This document shows positions 26,469-36,718 of a DNA stretch of 64,000 nucleotides, piece by piece. The DNA is from Taklimakanibacter deserti (GTDB taxonomy: Bacteria; Pseudomonadota; Alphaproteobacteria; Rhizobiales; Aestuariivirgaceae). Numbering within the stretch: the stretch's first letter is position 1; each line of letters starts with the position of its first letter. The stretch lies in assembly GCA_003574785.1 (NCBI GenBank), contig QORU01000002.1, forward strand, positions 372,001 to 436,000, written 5' to 3'. The notes beneath the pieces were generated by a model that ran no database searches, was not told where the DNA came from, and worked only from the letters and a program-made list of their open reading frames with translations. The position numbers and the translations under genes are program-made.

Positions 26469-27443
26469 ATGTTTCGATTGTCGGCTTTTCTTTGGGCTTT
26501 ATTGGTTGCTTCCACAACTCATGCTGAGACCGGGCTCAACCCGACAGCGGTCAACAAGGCGACTTATGCGGAAGGCGCCAAAGAGCTCAGCGGCCCTCTT
26601 ATGGTCAAGCTTCAGATCCTCCTCGACCGCGCTCATGCTTCACCAGGTTTCATCGACGGCCGTGAAGGCGGGAATGTCAGGAATGCGCTTCGCATGTTCG
26701 AGGAACGATCGAACTTGCCTGCCGACGGCAAGCTTGACCCCGACGTGTGGGGCTTACTGCAGCGTGGCACAACAGACGATGTGATCGTCGCCTATGAACT
26801 CACGGCCGAGGATGTCAAAGGTCCGTTTGTCGAGAAGGTTCCGACGGATTACGCCGAAATGGCCAAGATGAAGCAGCTTTCCTATGCGAGCCCTCTCGAG
26901 CTCCTTTCAGAAAAATTCCACATCCACCCCGATCTGTTGAAGGCCCTCAACGCCGGCGCACAACTGACGGCGGGCAGCCGGATCTTCGTTCCTGACGTGA
27001 TGGACAATGCACCGGCTGAAAGAGTTGCACGCATCGAAGTCGACAAGAAGCAAAGCACGGTGCGGGGCTACGCCTCGGACGGCAAGCTCGTCGTCTCCTA
27101 TCCGGCGACCATCGGCAGCGGCGATACCCCGAGCCCTGAGGGAACGATGAAAGTGAAAGGGATCGCGGAAGACCCGAAATACTCCTATCGGCCTGAGAAG
27201 AATTTTCAGCAGGGCGACAATACGGAGCCGCTCGAATTGCCCCCCGGACCCAATAGCCCGGTTGGCTCCGTCTGGATCGATCTGACCAAGGAGACCTACG
27301 GCATACACGGGACCGATGATCCTGAAGCGATCGGCAAGACGGCCTCACATGGCTGCGTGCGCCTGACAAACTGGAATGCGAAGGAACTCGCCAGGCTGGT
27401 GAAGCCGGGCGTCGTCGTTTCCTTCACCGAAGGCAATCCGTAG
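26469..27443 (+). CDS. L,D-transpeptidase with peptidoglycan-binding domain
   Basis: Periplasmic peptidoglycan cross-linking or anchoring enzyme (YkuD fold), 324 residues. The signal peptide ends at about THA-E (residue 19). A peptidoglycan-binding-like helical domain covers about 40-100. The catalytic motif is complete: His280 in YGIHGT and SHGCVRL at 293-299 with Cys296. The start is the ATG at 26469, without a clear ribosome binding site. The perfect EcfG-like promoter just upstream suggests induction in general stress. It is convergent with a tiny minus-strand gene. Confidence 0.92.
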   Translation: MFRLSAFLWALLVASTTHAETGLNPTAVNKATYAEGAKELSGPLMVKLQILLDRAHASPGFIDGREGGNVRNALRMFEERSNLPADGKLDPDVWGLLQRGTTDDVIVAYELTAEDVKGPFVEKVPTDYAEMAKMKQLSYASPLELLSEKFHIHPDLLKALNAGAQLTAGSRIFVPDVMDNAPAERVARIEVDKKQSTVRGYASDGKLVVSYPATIGSGDTPSPEGTMKVKGIAEDPKYSYRPEKNFQQGDNTEPLELPPGPNSPVGSVWIDLTKETYGIHGTDDPEAIGKTASHGCVRLTNWNAKELARLVKPGVVVSFTEGNP

Positions 27444-27452
27444 GCCGAAGCC

Positions 27453-27484
27453 AAAAAAAGAAGGGCCGCGCGCGGCGGCCCTTC
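27453..27484 (-). terminator. Rho-independent terminator of a small minus-strand transcript
   Basis: Read on the minus strand: GAAGGGCCGC and GCGGCCCTTC form a perfect 10-bp stem around a five-base loop (stem 27460-27484), followed at once by seven T (27453-27459). On the plus strand no T-run follows, so it is oriented for minus-strand transcription, though the hairpin may also slow the L,D-transpeptidase transcript. Confidence 0.85.
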
Positions 27485-27524
27485 CCGTGAGATGCCTCGA
27501 TCAGCATCCCGAAACGGGGATCAA

Positions 27525-27593
27525 TCAGAAAAGGCCAGGAGCCTCCGCTGCGATCCGCTCGAGCCTGATCAAAGCAGTGAACTCACTCGACAT
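27525..27593 (-). CDS. Tiny ORF of 22 codons with a perfect ribosome binding site
   Basis: ATG at 27593 to TGA at 27525 encodes 22 residues (begins MSSEFTALIRLERI, ends APGLF), amphipathic with a short hydrophobic end. The ribosome binding site at 27595-27609 is fully complementary to the 3' end of 16S rRNA, with seven bases between GGAGG and ATG. A small hairpin (ATCCC/GGGAT) and a strong terminator follow. The unit looks like an independent small gene or a dual-function RNA. I do not recognise the peptide. Confidence 0.55.
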   Translation of the reverse strand: MSSEFTALIRLERIAAEAPGLF

Positions 27594-27594
27594 C

Positions 27595-27609
27595 GGATCA
27601 CCTCCTTTC
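27595..27609 (-). promoter_or_regulatory. Full-length Shine-Dalgarno sequence
   Basis: On the minus strand GAAAGGAGGTGATCC, complementary over its whole length to the anti-Shine-Dalgarno end of 16S rRNA. It fixes the start at 27593. No convincing promoter is seen upstream; TTGAAA and CACTAT occur near 27630-27660 (minus strand) with a spacing of 19 bases, which is long. Confidence 0.7.
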
Positions 27610-27695
27610 GATTGTTGAAACCGGGGCATAGTGTGGGGGCTTGCGGGGAGAATTTCAAGCGGGCATTTTCGGGTCCCTTTCACTCTGGACCTATC

Positions 27696-29366
27696 ATGCC
27701 TTCAGCCGACATCATCATTGTAAACGCCAAGATCCTGACCATGGACCGGGAAAGGCCGCGCGCCGAAGCGCTGGCGATTGCCGGCAACCGCCTTCTTGCG
27801 GTCGGCAGCAAGGACGAAATCTCAGGCCTCAAGGCCAAGCACACGCGGGTGATCGACGCCAGGGGCAAGAGCGTACTGCCGGGCTTCATCGAAAGCCACA
27901 TGCATCTCTTCATGGGCGCGGTCGAGCTCGACAGCCTGATGGTAAGCGGGCTCGAAGGCATCGACACGCTGACCAAAGTGGTGCGCGACTATGCCGAGAC
28001 GCGTCCCCACGACAGGATCATCGTCGCCAATGGCGCGAGCTATATGGCCATCCGCCCGAGCGGTGCGATCACGCGGCACGATCTCGACCGGATCCTGCCC
28101 GACCGCCCCTTGATGCTGGCCTGCTTCGATCATCACACCGTATGGGCCAACACGCCGGCGCTCACGGCGGCGGGCCTTCTCCATGGCAAGGAATTGCCGC
28201 CCGGCAATGAGATCGTCATGGGGCCTGACGGCCTTGCCACGGGCGAGCTCAAGGAGCCTGCCGCCCATGAGGCGGTCTTCCGGATGACGCCGACCCAGGG
28301 GCGCGAAGGGCTCGGCCTGGCAACCGGCGAGGATCCGGTGCCACCCGCGACCGCTGCCCAGCGCCGCACCGATATGGCGACCCTCAAGCGTGGCCTCGAC
28401 TACTGCGCTTCGCTGGGCATCACCTCCATTCACAATATGGACGGCAATTTCTATCAGCTCGAGCTTCTCGACGCGCTGCGCCGGGACGGCGATCTCATCT
28501 GCCGGGTGCAAGTGCCGTGGCACCAGAAGAACTACTTCCCGCTCGAGCGCGTCGACGAGGCGATCGAGATGCGCCGGCGCTACAATGACGACATGCTCTA
28601 TTCGGGCCGGGTCAAGATCTTCATGGATGGCGTGCTCGAATCCATGACGGCGCTCATGCTCGACGACTATCCCAACCATCCGGGCGAGCGCGGACAACCG
28701 CTCTTCACTCCGGCTGAGTTCAACGAGCTCGCGACCTGCGCCGACAGGCACGGTCTGCAGATCAGCGTGCATGCGATCGGCGACGGCGCGGTCCGGCGCA
28801 CGCTCGACGGCTATCAGGCGGCGCGCCAGGCGAACGGCCAACGCGATTCACGCCACCGCATCGAGCATATCGAGGTCATCGATCCCGGCGACATCAAGCG
28901 CTTCAAGGAATTGGGCGTCACGGCCTCGATGCAGCCCATCGTGGGTTTGGGCGTGCCCGGCATTCCGCTCGAGCCCTGCCGCGAGCGCATCGGCCGGAAA
29001 CTGCCCTTCGCCTATGGCTGGCAGACTTTGCGCGAGGCCGGCGCCCATATGAGCTTCTCTTCCGATTGGCCGATCTCGCCGCTCGATCCCTTGCTCGGCA
29101 TGCAGTCGGCGATGACGCAAGTGCCGCTCGAGCCCGACTGTCCGCCGCAACGCCAGGGCCTCATGGACACGATCGCCGCTTTCACTTCCGACGGCGCCTA
29201 TACCGAATTCGCCGAACACAAGAAGGGCCGGTTGAAACAAGGATTGCTCGCCGATGTGGTCGTGCTCGACGGTGATATCGAGGCGACGCCGGCAGAGCAG
29301 ATCTCGGCGATCAAACCCAAGCTTACGATCTGCGACGGGCGGATCACTTTCGAACGGAACGCCTGA
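27696..29366 (+). CDS. YtcJ-like amidohydrolase (amidohydrolase 3 family)
   Basis: Metal-dependent hydrolase of 556 residues. The start is the ATG at 27696 (MPSADIIIVNAKILTMD); the longer open frame upstream runs through the small minus-strand gene and is not credible. Motifs are LPGFIESHMHLF (HxH), KIFMDGVLESMTALM, QISVHAIGDGA, RIEHIEVI and MSFSSDWPISPLDPL. The C-terminal KKGRLKQGLLADVVVLDGD is typical. Substrates in this family are mostly unknown amides. It stands alone. Confidence 0.88.
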   Translation: MPSADIIIVNAKILTMDRERPRAEALAIAGNRLLAVGSKDEISGLKAKHTRVIDARGKSVLPGFIESHMHLFMGAVELDSLMVSGLEGIDTLTKVVRDYAETRPHDRIIVANGASYMAIRPSGAITRHDLDRILPDRPLMLACFDHHTVWANTPALTAAGLLHGKELPPGNEIVMGPDGLATGELKEPAAHEAVFRMTPTQGREGLGLATGEDPVPPATAAQRRTDMATLKRGLDYCASLGITSIHNMDGNFYQLELLDALRRDGDLICRVQVPWHQKNYFPLERVDEAIEMRRRYNDDMLYSGRVKIFMDGVLESMTALMLDDYPNHPGERGQPLFTPAEFNELATCADRHGLQISVHAIGDGAVRRTLDGYQAARQANGQRDSRHRIEHIEVIDPGDIKRFKELGVTASMQPIVGLGVPGIPLEPCRERIGRKLPFAYGWQTLREAGAHMSFSSDWPISPLDPLLGMQSAMTQVPLEPDCPPQRQGLMDTIAAFTSDGAYTEFAEHKKGRLKQGLLADVVVLDGDIEATPAEQISAIKPKLTICDGRITFERNA

Positions 29367-29480
29367 CGCTCTGTTCAATTACCCGTGATCTTCTCGACGG
29401 CCGTAACAATGTCCCAGGTCCGGGCGTATTGATCGGCATGGCGGGTGCTCTCGCGCCCTTGCTTACAGTGGAGATCACGC

Positions 29481-30215
29481 ATGGCCTTGGCCTATCCGTC
29501 TTTTTCAATGCGTCCGATCTGGCTTTTGGCTGCAGCGGCGGCCCTGCTCGCCGGCGGCACGCTGCTCGACACCCATAGAGCTTTCGCCCAGGAAGGCCTC
29601 ACGATCCCCGCGCCTGCTCTCGATGAAACGGCGAGCAACGCCAAGTCGGAAACCGCCATCCTCGCCGGCGGCTGCTTCTGGGGCGTGCAAGGCGTGTTCC
29701 AGCGCGTCGCGGGCGTGAGCAACGCCGTATCGGGCTATGCCGGCGGCGAGGCGCAGACGGCGCACTATGAGATGGTGGGCAGCGGCGCCACGGGCCATGC
29801 CGAGTCGGTCAGGATCACCTTCGATCCGAGTAAGATCAGCTATGGCCGCATCCTGCAGATCTATTTTTCCGTCGCCCATGATCCGACCCAGCTCAACCGC
29901 CAGGGACCGGATGTCGGCACGCAATACCGCTCGGCCATATTTCCGTTGAGCGACGAGCAGGCCAAGGTTGCCAAGGCCTATATCGCGGAGCTCGATCAGG
30001 CCAAGGTCTATGATGCGGCGATCGTCACCAAAATAGAGCCCGGCCACGACTTCTATCCGGCCGAGGCCTATCATCAGGATTTCCTGACGCTCAATCCGAC
30101 CTATCCCTATATCGTCTATAACGACCTGCCGAAGGTCGCCAATCTCAAGCGCCTGTTCCCCAAACTCTATCGCGACGACCCGGTGCTGGTCTCGGAAGCG
30201 GGTCTGTCGGACTGA
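29481..30215 (+). CDS. msrA: Peptide-methionine (S)-S-oxide reductase, membrane-anchored or exported
   Basis: Repairs S-methionine sulfoxide in proteins. The start is the ATG at 29481, with GGAG eight bases before it; two other ATGs are in frame. The N-terminus has a signal or anchor (RPIWLLAAAAALLAGGTLL), then about 40 linker residues, then the MsrA domain with catalytic Cys in [12 protein letters not shown]. This form would act in the periplasm, unlike the cytosolic copy at 51510. It ends HDFYPAEAYHQDFL and a short tail. Confidence 0.92.
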   Translation: MALAYPSFSMRPIWLLAAAAALLAGGTLLDTHRAFAQEGLTIPAPALDETASNAKSETAILAGGCFWGVQGVFQRVAGVSNAVSGYAGGEAQTAHYEMVGSGATGHAESVRITFDPSKISYGRILQIYFSVAHDPTQLNRQGPDVGTQYRSAIFPLSDEQAKVAKAYIAELDQAKVYDAAIVTKIEPGHDFYPAEAYHQDFLTLNPTYPYIVYNDLPKVANLKRLFPKLYRDDPVLVSEAGLSD

Positions 30216-30249
30216 CATGGGGTGGGCGACAGCCCGGCGTAGCCCTTCC

Positions 30250-30277
30250 TTGACACCTCGTCTCAGGCTGCTAATCA
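30250..30277 (+). promoter_or_regulatory. Possible sigma-70 promoter for the HPP-CBS gene
   Basis: A perfect -35 TTGACA (30250-30255), a 16-base spacer, and TAATCA as a weak -10. It lies 30 bases before the start at 30308. Confidence 0.35.
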
Positions 30278-30307
30278 GCGGGCCCCTCGCCGCTTTTACT
30301 CCCGCTG

Positions 30308-31444
30308 ATGCCCTTTCCCGACAAGTTTCCGTGGTTCAAGCCCATTCTCGCCGGCGCGACGCTCGGCGAGCGCCTCATTGCGAGCCTCGGCTCGCTGATC
30401 GGCATTGGCCTCACCGGCCTTGTTTGCGGCCTCTGCTTCGGACCCGACCCCGCTCTGCCGCTGATCGTGGCGCCGATCGGCGCTTCCGCCGTCCTGGTCT
30501 TCGCCGTGCCGGCCAGTCCCTTGGCCCAGCCCTGGCCCGTCATTGGCGGCAACACGATCTCCGCTTTGATCGGCGTGACGGTCATGCAGGTCCTGCCCGA
30601 TCCGCTCCTCGCCACGGGCGTCGCGGTGGCGCTCGCCATTCTCGTCATGTCGTTGACCCGGAGCCTGCATCCGCCGGGTGGTGCCGCGGCACTCACCGCG
30701 GTGGTCGGCGGCTCGGCCGTCGCCAATGCCGGCTTCCTCTTTCCCTTCCTGCCCGTCGCGCTCAATTCGGTGCTGCTCGTCCTCCTCGGCATCCTCTTCC
30801 GCAAGCTCACAAGGCGCGCCTATCCGCATGTGGCTCAGCCGCCCGTCGTGAACGAGCACAAGACCAAGGACCGCCCGGCCTCTTTGCGCGTCGGCGTGCA
30901 AAGCGCCGATATCGATGCGGCGCTCGCCAAGACAGGCGAGACCTATGACATCGATCGCCGGGACCTCGACCGCCTGCTGCGCGAGGTCGAGACCCAGGTC
31001 CTGTCGCGCATGCACAGCATGATCACGGTTTCCGAGATCATGTCGCGCGATGTGGTCACGGTCGACCAGAGCGCGCTCAGCGAACGGGCAAGGCGCCTGC
31101 TTCTCGACCACGACATCAGGACGCTTCCCGTCCTCGGCCAGGCGGGCAGGCTTGCCGGAACGATCGGCCTGCGCGAGCTCGCGGCGGGGGCGGAGCGCAT
31201 CCGCGACAGGATATCGCCCGCCGTCACGGCGCGGCCCGACACGCCGATCACCGATCTCATTCCGCTCCTTAGCAATGGGAAGAGCCACGCAGTTGTCGTC
31301 ACCGACCAGGATGGACGGATTGCCGGGATCGTCACGCAGACCGATCTCCTGGTGGCCGTGTCGCGCGCCTTGCTCGCGAAAGACCTGGCCGAGGCGCAAA
31401 GCTGGAGACCGCTCACCAGCAATTGGCCGGTCGCGGCGGCGTGA
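30308..31444 (+). CDS. HPP-family membrane protein with C-terminal CBS domain pair
   Basis: A 378-residue protein. Residues 1-170 form the HPP domain, with about four membrane segments and the marker SLTRSLHPPGGAAALTAVVGG. A linker (about 180-235) leads to two CBS domains (VSEIMSRDVVTVDQSALSERAR ... and TDLIPLLSNGKSHAVVVTDQDGRIAGIVTQTDLL). CBS pairs bind adenine nucleotides, so transport or sensing is probably gated by energy state. Some HPP proteins move nitrite or other anions; the substrate here is not known. It is convergent with nuoD. Confidence 0.85.
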   Translation: MPFPDKFPWFKPILAGATLGERLIASLGSLIGIGLTGLVCGLCFGPDPALPLIVAPIGASAVLVFAVPASPLAQPWPVIGGNTISALIGVTVMQVLPDPLLATGVAVALAILVMSLTRSLHPPGGAAALTAVVGGSAVANAGFLFPFLPVALNSVLLVLLGILFRKLTRRAYPHVAQPPVVNEHKTKDRPASLRVGVQSADIDAALAKTGETYDIDRRDLDRLLREVETQVLSRMHSMITVSEIMSRDVVTVDQSALSERARRLLLDHDIRTLPVLGQAGRLAGTIGLRELAAGAERIRDRISPAVTARPDTPITDLIPLLSNGKSHAVVVTDQDGRIAGIVTQTDLLVAVSRALLAKDLAEAQSWRPLTSNWPVAAA

Positions 31445-31474
31445 GAACTCAGCGAGGCCGGCTTGGTTCGAGCC

Positions 31475-32665
31475 TCACCTGTCGATTTCGCCGAAGACGA
31501 TGTCGAGCGTGCCGATGACGGCCGACACATCGGCCAGCATATGGCCGCGACACATGGCATCGATCGCCTGCAGATGCGCGAAGGACGGCGCCCTGATCTT
31601 GCAGCGATAAGGCCGGTTGGTGCCGTCGGCCACGAGATAGACCCCAAACTCGCCCTTCGGCGCCTCGACGGCCGCATAGACCTCGCCCTTGGGCACGTGA
31701 TGGCCTTCTGAATAGAGCTTGAAATGCTGGATCGTCGCCTCCATCGAGCGCTTCATGTCGGCGCGCAGCGGCGGAACGACCTTGCGGTCGTCGGCCGCGA
31801 CCGGCCCCTTGCCGTCCGCAAGGTCGAGCTTGTCGAGACACTGCCGCATGATCCTGATCGACTGGCGCATTTCCTCCATCCGGATGAGATAGCGATCGTA
31901 GCAGTCGCCGTTCTTGCCGGTCGGAATGTCGAAATCGAGCTCGGAATAGCATTCATAGGGCTGCGCCTTGCGCAGGTCCCAGGCGGCGCCCGATCCCCTG
32001 AGCATGACGCCGGAGAAGCCCCAGCCCCACGCTTCGTCGAGGCTGACGACACCGATATCGACATTGCGCTGCTTGAAGATGCGGCTCTCGGTCAGGAGGC
32101 CCTCCATGTCGTCACAGCTCTTCAGGAAAGGCTCGCAGAACGCGCCGATATCGTCGAGGAGAGCCTGCGGCAGATCCTGGTGGACGCCGCCGACGCGGAA
32201 ATAATTGGCATGCATGCGCGCTCCGGAGGCGCGCTCATAGAAGACCATCAGCTTTTCGCGCTCCTCGAAGCCCCAGAGCGGCGGCGTCAGGGCGCCGACA
32301 TCCAGGGCCTGCGTCGTGACATTGAGCAGATGCGACAGAAGGCGGCCGATCTCGGAGTAAAGGACGCGGATGAGCTGCGCGCGTCTCGGAACAGCGAGAC
32401 CCAAGAGCTTCTCCGCCGCCAGGCAGAAGGCATGTTCCTGATTCATCGGCGCGACGTAATCGAGGCGATCGAAATAGGGCAGCGCCTGCAAATAGGTCTT
32501 GTATTCGATCAGCTTCTCGGTGCCGCGATGGAGAAGGCCGATATGCGGATCGACGCGCCTGACGACTTCGCCGTCGAGTTCGAGGATCAGCCGCAGCACG
32601 CCATGGGCCGCCGGATGCTGCGGACCGAAATTCAGCGTGAAATCGCGAAGGGCCGCCTCTGTCAT
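31475..32665 (-). CDS. nuoD: NADH-quinone oxidoreductase subunit D (orphan copy)
   Basis: The 49-kDa subunit of complex I, full length (396 residues), with conserved [51 protein letters not shown] and the C-terminal [20 protein letters not shown] ... DIVFGEIDR. It forms part of the quinone site together with NuoB. No other nuo gene is near, although nuoD normally sits in the nuoA-N operon, so this is probably a second copy or a relocated gene. It is divergent from the DUF6600-type gene. Confidence 0.93.
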   Translation of the reverse strand: MTEAALRDFTLNFGPQHPAAHGVLRLILELDGEVVRRVDPHIGLLHRGTEKLIEYKTYLQALPYFDRLDYVAPMNQEHAFCLAAEKLLGLAVPRRAQLIRVLYSEIGRLLSHLLNVTTQALDVGALTPPLWGFEEREKLMVFYERASGARMHANYFRVGGVHQDLPQALLDDIGAFCEPFLKSCDDMEGLLTESRIFKQRNVDIGVVSLDEAWGWGFSGVMLRGSGAAWDLRKAQPYECYSELDFDIPTGKNGDCYDRYLIRMEEMRQSIRIMRQCLDKLDLADGKGPVAADDRKVVPPLRADMKRSMEATIQHFKLYSEGHHVPKGEVYAAVEAPKGEFGVYLVADGTNRPYRCKIRAPSFAHLQAIDAMCRGHMLADVSAVIGTLDIVFGEIDR

Positions 32666-32877
32666 CGTCTTTGCCTGCTTTATCGAACAGCAACCCGCTC
32701 GCGGACAATCCTGCGAGAAGCCCGGGCGAGCTATGGCTCGACGCCCGGCATGCGCGAAGGTTCCAATTCCGTGTGCGGATTCATGTGGGGGCCGGTTGCT
32801 TCATCACATGTTGTTACGAATTGTTAGCCGGCAGGGGTAACCCCTTGAAGAAAAGCATATTCGGCAAACTCCGTTAA

Positions 32878-32902
32878 GGAACTGAATGAACGGGCATGGC
32901 TT
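32878..32902 (+). promoter_or_regulatory. EcfG-type promoter upstream of the DUF6600-like gene
   Basis: GGAAC (32878-32882), 16 bases, GCTT (32899-32902). The form GGAAC-N18-TT agrees with the RpoE2/EcfG pattern, and the same GGAAC-N16-GCTT occurs before dps. The start codon lies 36 bases further on. The gap 32666-32877 also holds the small hairpin AGGGGTAACCCCT. Confidence 0.5.
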
Positions 32903-32938
32903 AGCTCCTTGACGGCTTCTTAAATGAAGGAGATTGCC

Positions 32939-34375
32939 ATGCGGCTCAAAGCCATACTTGTCTATTCGATCGCCACTGCGGCGCTGGCGATCATTTCACC
33001 ATCGGCGACGCCGATTCTCGACATGCCCACGGTCGCGCAAGCAAGAACCAGCGTGTCCATCAGCACCTTCTATGACGACTTGGCGCCCTATGGGAGCTGG
33101 ACCAACTACGAAGACACCTATGTGTTCGTCCCTGCGGACGTGCCGGCGGATTGGCGTCCCTATACGGTAGGCCACTGGGTCCAAACCAAGCGCTATGGCT
33201 GGCTCTGGGTGTCCAATGAGCCTTTCGGCTGGGCGACCTACCACTATGGCCGCTGGGGATATGCTGAAGACATCGGCTGGTATTGGGTTCCCGGCAAACG
33301 CTGGGCGCCGGCTTGGGTAAGCTGGCGGCGCAGCAATGACCATGTGGTCTGGGCACCATTGCCGCCCGGCCGCGGCGATGACGTAGACGTCGTGGTCGAG
33401 GTCAGCGACATCCCCGACATCTATTGGGTGGCCGTGCCTTCGCGGGATTTCCTCGATGACGATCTGTCGGTCGTCGTCGTCAGTGATGACACCGAGCGCG
33501 TCCGCTTCGTCGAAGCCGCCGAGCCCGTCGGCAGTGTGGTTATCCAGAACAATGTCGTCGTCAACAACGTCATCGATGTCGACTATGTCGAGAAGGTGAC
33601 AGAAAAGAAGGTCGAAACTGTAGAGGTGAAGCAGACCGACGATCCGAAACAGGTCGGCAAGGGAACGCAAGGCGAAGTCGCGGTTTTCAGCGGCGAAGTG
33701 ACGGAAGACAAGGACGCCAAGCCGTCCCAGGTCAAGGACGTCGAAGAGGTCAAGAAGCAGAAGGCCGAGACGGGCGAAACGCCGCAAAGCCAGCAGCCGG
33801 CCACCGAAGGCCAGGGCACGACCCAGGAGCCGGGAACAACGACGACCGAGGGCCAGGAGCAGCCTACAAAGAAGAAGAAGGCCACCGGTACGGAAGAACC
33901 TGCCCAGCAGCAGGAAGCTCAGCCCGAAGAAGGCCAGCAGCCGATGAAAAAGAAGCAGCAGAAGGCGAAGGGAACCGAAGAGCCCGCTCAGCAGCAGGAA
34001 GCTCAGCCTGAAGAAGGCCAGCAGCCGGTGAAAAAGAAGCAGCAGAAGGCGAAGGGGACCGAAGAGCCCGCCCAGCAGCAGGAAGCTCAGCCTGAAGAAG
34101 GCCAGCAGCCGGTGAAAAAGAAGCAGCAGAAGGCGAAGGGGTCCGAAGAGCCCGCCCAGCAGCAGGAAGCTCAGCCTGAAGAAGGCCAGCAGCCGGTGAA
34201 AAAGAAGAAGTCCAAGGCTTCGGAGCAGTCCACTGAGCCGGAAGGAGCCCAGTCCGAACGGGGCCACGGCGAGCCGCCGGTGAAAAAGAAGCAGAAGGCG
34301 GCGCCTGAAGCGCCGGCGCAAAGCGAACAACCGCCGGCGCAAGGGTGTGATCCGGCCTCCGGCCAAGGCTGCTGA
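32939..34375 (+). CDS. Exported DUF6600-like protein with Gln/Glu/Lys repeat tail
   Basis: A 478-residue secreted or envelope protein. The start is the ATG at 32939 with AAGGAG six bases upstream. Signal peptide to about VAQA (residue 35). The globular part has repeating Trp/Tyr-rich units (YDDLAPYGSWTNYEDTYVF, YGWLWVSNEPFGWATYHYG, WYWVPGKRWAPAWVSWR) like those of DUF6600 proteins. The second half is low-complexity, with four 28-residue units (EEPAQQQEAQPEEGQQPVKKK). It ends with a Cys-bearing tail (QGCDPASGQGC). The function is unknown; an envelope or extracellular matrix role is likely. An EcfG-type promoter precedes it. Confidence 0.75.
   Translation: MRLKAILVYSIATAALAIISPSATPILDMPTVAQARTSVSISTFYDDLAPYGSWTNYEDTYVFVPADVPADWRPYTVGHWVQTKRYGWLWVSNEPFGWATYHYGRWGYAEDIGWYWVPGKRWAPAWVSWRRSNDHVVWAPLPPGRGDDVDVVVEVSDIPDIYWVAVPSRDFLDDDLSVVVVSDDTERVRFVEAAEPVGSVVIQNNVVVNNVIDVDYVEKVTEKKVETVEVKQTDDPKQVGKGTQGEVAVFSGEVTEDKDAKPSQVKDVEEVKKQKAETGETPQSQQPATEGQGTTQEPGTTTTEGQEQPTKKKKATGTEEPAQQQEAQPEEGQQPMKKKQQKAKGTEEPAQQQEAQPEEGQQPVKKKQQKAKGTEEPAQQQEAQPEEGQQPVKKKQQKAKGSEEPAQQQEAQPEEGQQPVKKKKSKASEQSTEPEGAQSERGHGEPPVKKKQKAAPEAPAQSEQPPAQGCDPASGQGC
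33890..34225 (+). repeat. Four tandem 84-bp coding repeats
   Basis: Units begin at 33890, 33974, 34058 and 34142, each 84 bp (28 residues). Units 2 and 3 are nearly identical at the DNA level; unit 4 diverges at its end. The reading frame is kept. This is typical of recent tandem duplication and likely varies in copy number between strains. Confidence 0.9.
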
Positions 34376-34395
34376 AGGCAGATCGTACAACAATT

Positions 34396-34432
34396 CAGCG
34401 CGTGGTCCTGCCGGATCACGCGCTGACATTTT
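34396..34432 (+). terminator. Probable terminator hairpin after the DUF6600-like gene
   Basis: CAGCGCGTGGTCC (34396-34408) pairs with GGATCACGCGCTG (34413-34425) over 13 positions with one wobble and the loop TGCC. ACATTTTG follows, a weak T-run. Confidence 0.6.
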
Positions 34433-34503
34433 GAGGGAGACATAAGCGGCGGTAGAGGGTGGAGGCCTTGCCTCCCTCGCCCCGGCACGCCAAATAGGGG
34501 CGC

Positions 34504-35895
<1,392 letters not shown>

Positions 35896-35957
35896 CCCAT
35901 GCCACAAAAGCTGCCTATAAGATCGCCGATAAACGCCCTTAATGGACGGACTGGCTA

Positions 35958-36707
35958 ATGCCATTTCAACTGCTCGATCTCATTCTCGCCGGCATCATGA
36001 TCATCTCGGGCCTGCTCGCGCTGATGCGCGGCTTCACCCGCGAGGTCCTCTCTCTCATCGCCTGGGGCGCGGCCGCGGTCGCGGCCTATTTCGCCATCCA
36101 CTCGCGCGAGCTTGTCGGCATGGCGGGCCAATATCTCCAGCCCGAGATCGTGGCCAAGATCGCCGTCGGGGGTGCTGTGTTCCTCGTCGTGCTGATCGTC
36201 GTGTCGCTCATCAGCGTCAAGCTCTCCGATGTCGTGGTCGATTCCGCCGCCGGCGCATTCGACCGCACACTCGGCTTCTTCTATGGGCTGGGGCGCGGAC
36301 TGGTGCTGGTCGTCATCGCCTATCTCTTCTATGGCTGGCTCATTCCCATCGACCGGCAAGAAGACTGGGTGAAGAACGCCCGCTCGCTGCCGATCATCCA
36401 GTCGGTCGGATCCGTCATTCTGGATCTGGTGCCGCCTGATATCGCCGAAACGCTGACCAACTCATCGATCCTCACCAACCAGACGCCCGCGCAGCAGCCG
36501 CCCGCGGCGCAGACCGGGAGCGGCGAGACGCAAGCCTCGCCGAGCGACGAGGAAGGCTACAAGAAGAACGAGTCGCAAGGCCTCGACCAGCTGATCCAGG
36601 GAACCCAGGGCAGCCAGGACAACCAGAACAATCAGAACAACCAGAACACGCCGCCTCCCGACAACCAGGAGCAGCCTGATTTCGGCGGCCAGACCAATCC
36701 CAATTGA
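35958..36707 (+). CDS. cvpA: CvpA-family membrane protein
   Basis: Inner-membrane protein of 249 residues with four hydrophobic segments in the first 165 residues (LLDLILAGIMIISGLLALMRG is the family start). The family is named for colicin V production and is linked to envelope homeostasis; it often precedes purF. The cytosolic tail is unusual in being rich in Gln and Asn (QGSQDNQNNQNNQN). The purF start codon lies 11 bases after its stop. Confidence 0.92.
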   Translation: MPFQLLDLILAGIMIISGLLALMRGFTREVLSLIAWGAAAVAAYFAIHSRELVGMAGQYLQPEIVAKIAVGGAVFLVVLIVVSLISVKLSDVVVDSAAGAFDRTLGFFYGLGRGLVLVVIAYLFYGWLIPIDRQEDWVKNARSLPIIQSVGSVILDLVPPDIAETLTNSSILTNQTPAQQPPAAQTGSGETQASPSDEEGYKKNESQGLDQLIQGTQGSQDNQNNQNNQNTPPPDNQEQPDFGGQTNPN

Positions 36708-36718
36708 GGACAGACGCA

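Noticed and set aside
27595..27609. Possible 3' end of a 16S rRNA gene (GGATCACCTCCTTTC on the plus strand)
   Set aside because: No upstream 16S sequence is present; it is explained as the ribosome binding site of a small minus-strand ORF.
33890..34225. Regular repeats that might suggest a CRISPR array
   Set aside because: Units are contiguous with no spacers and encode a continuous protein.
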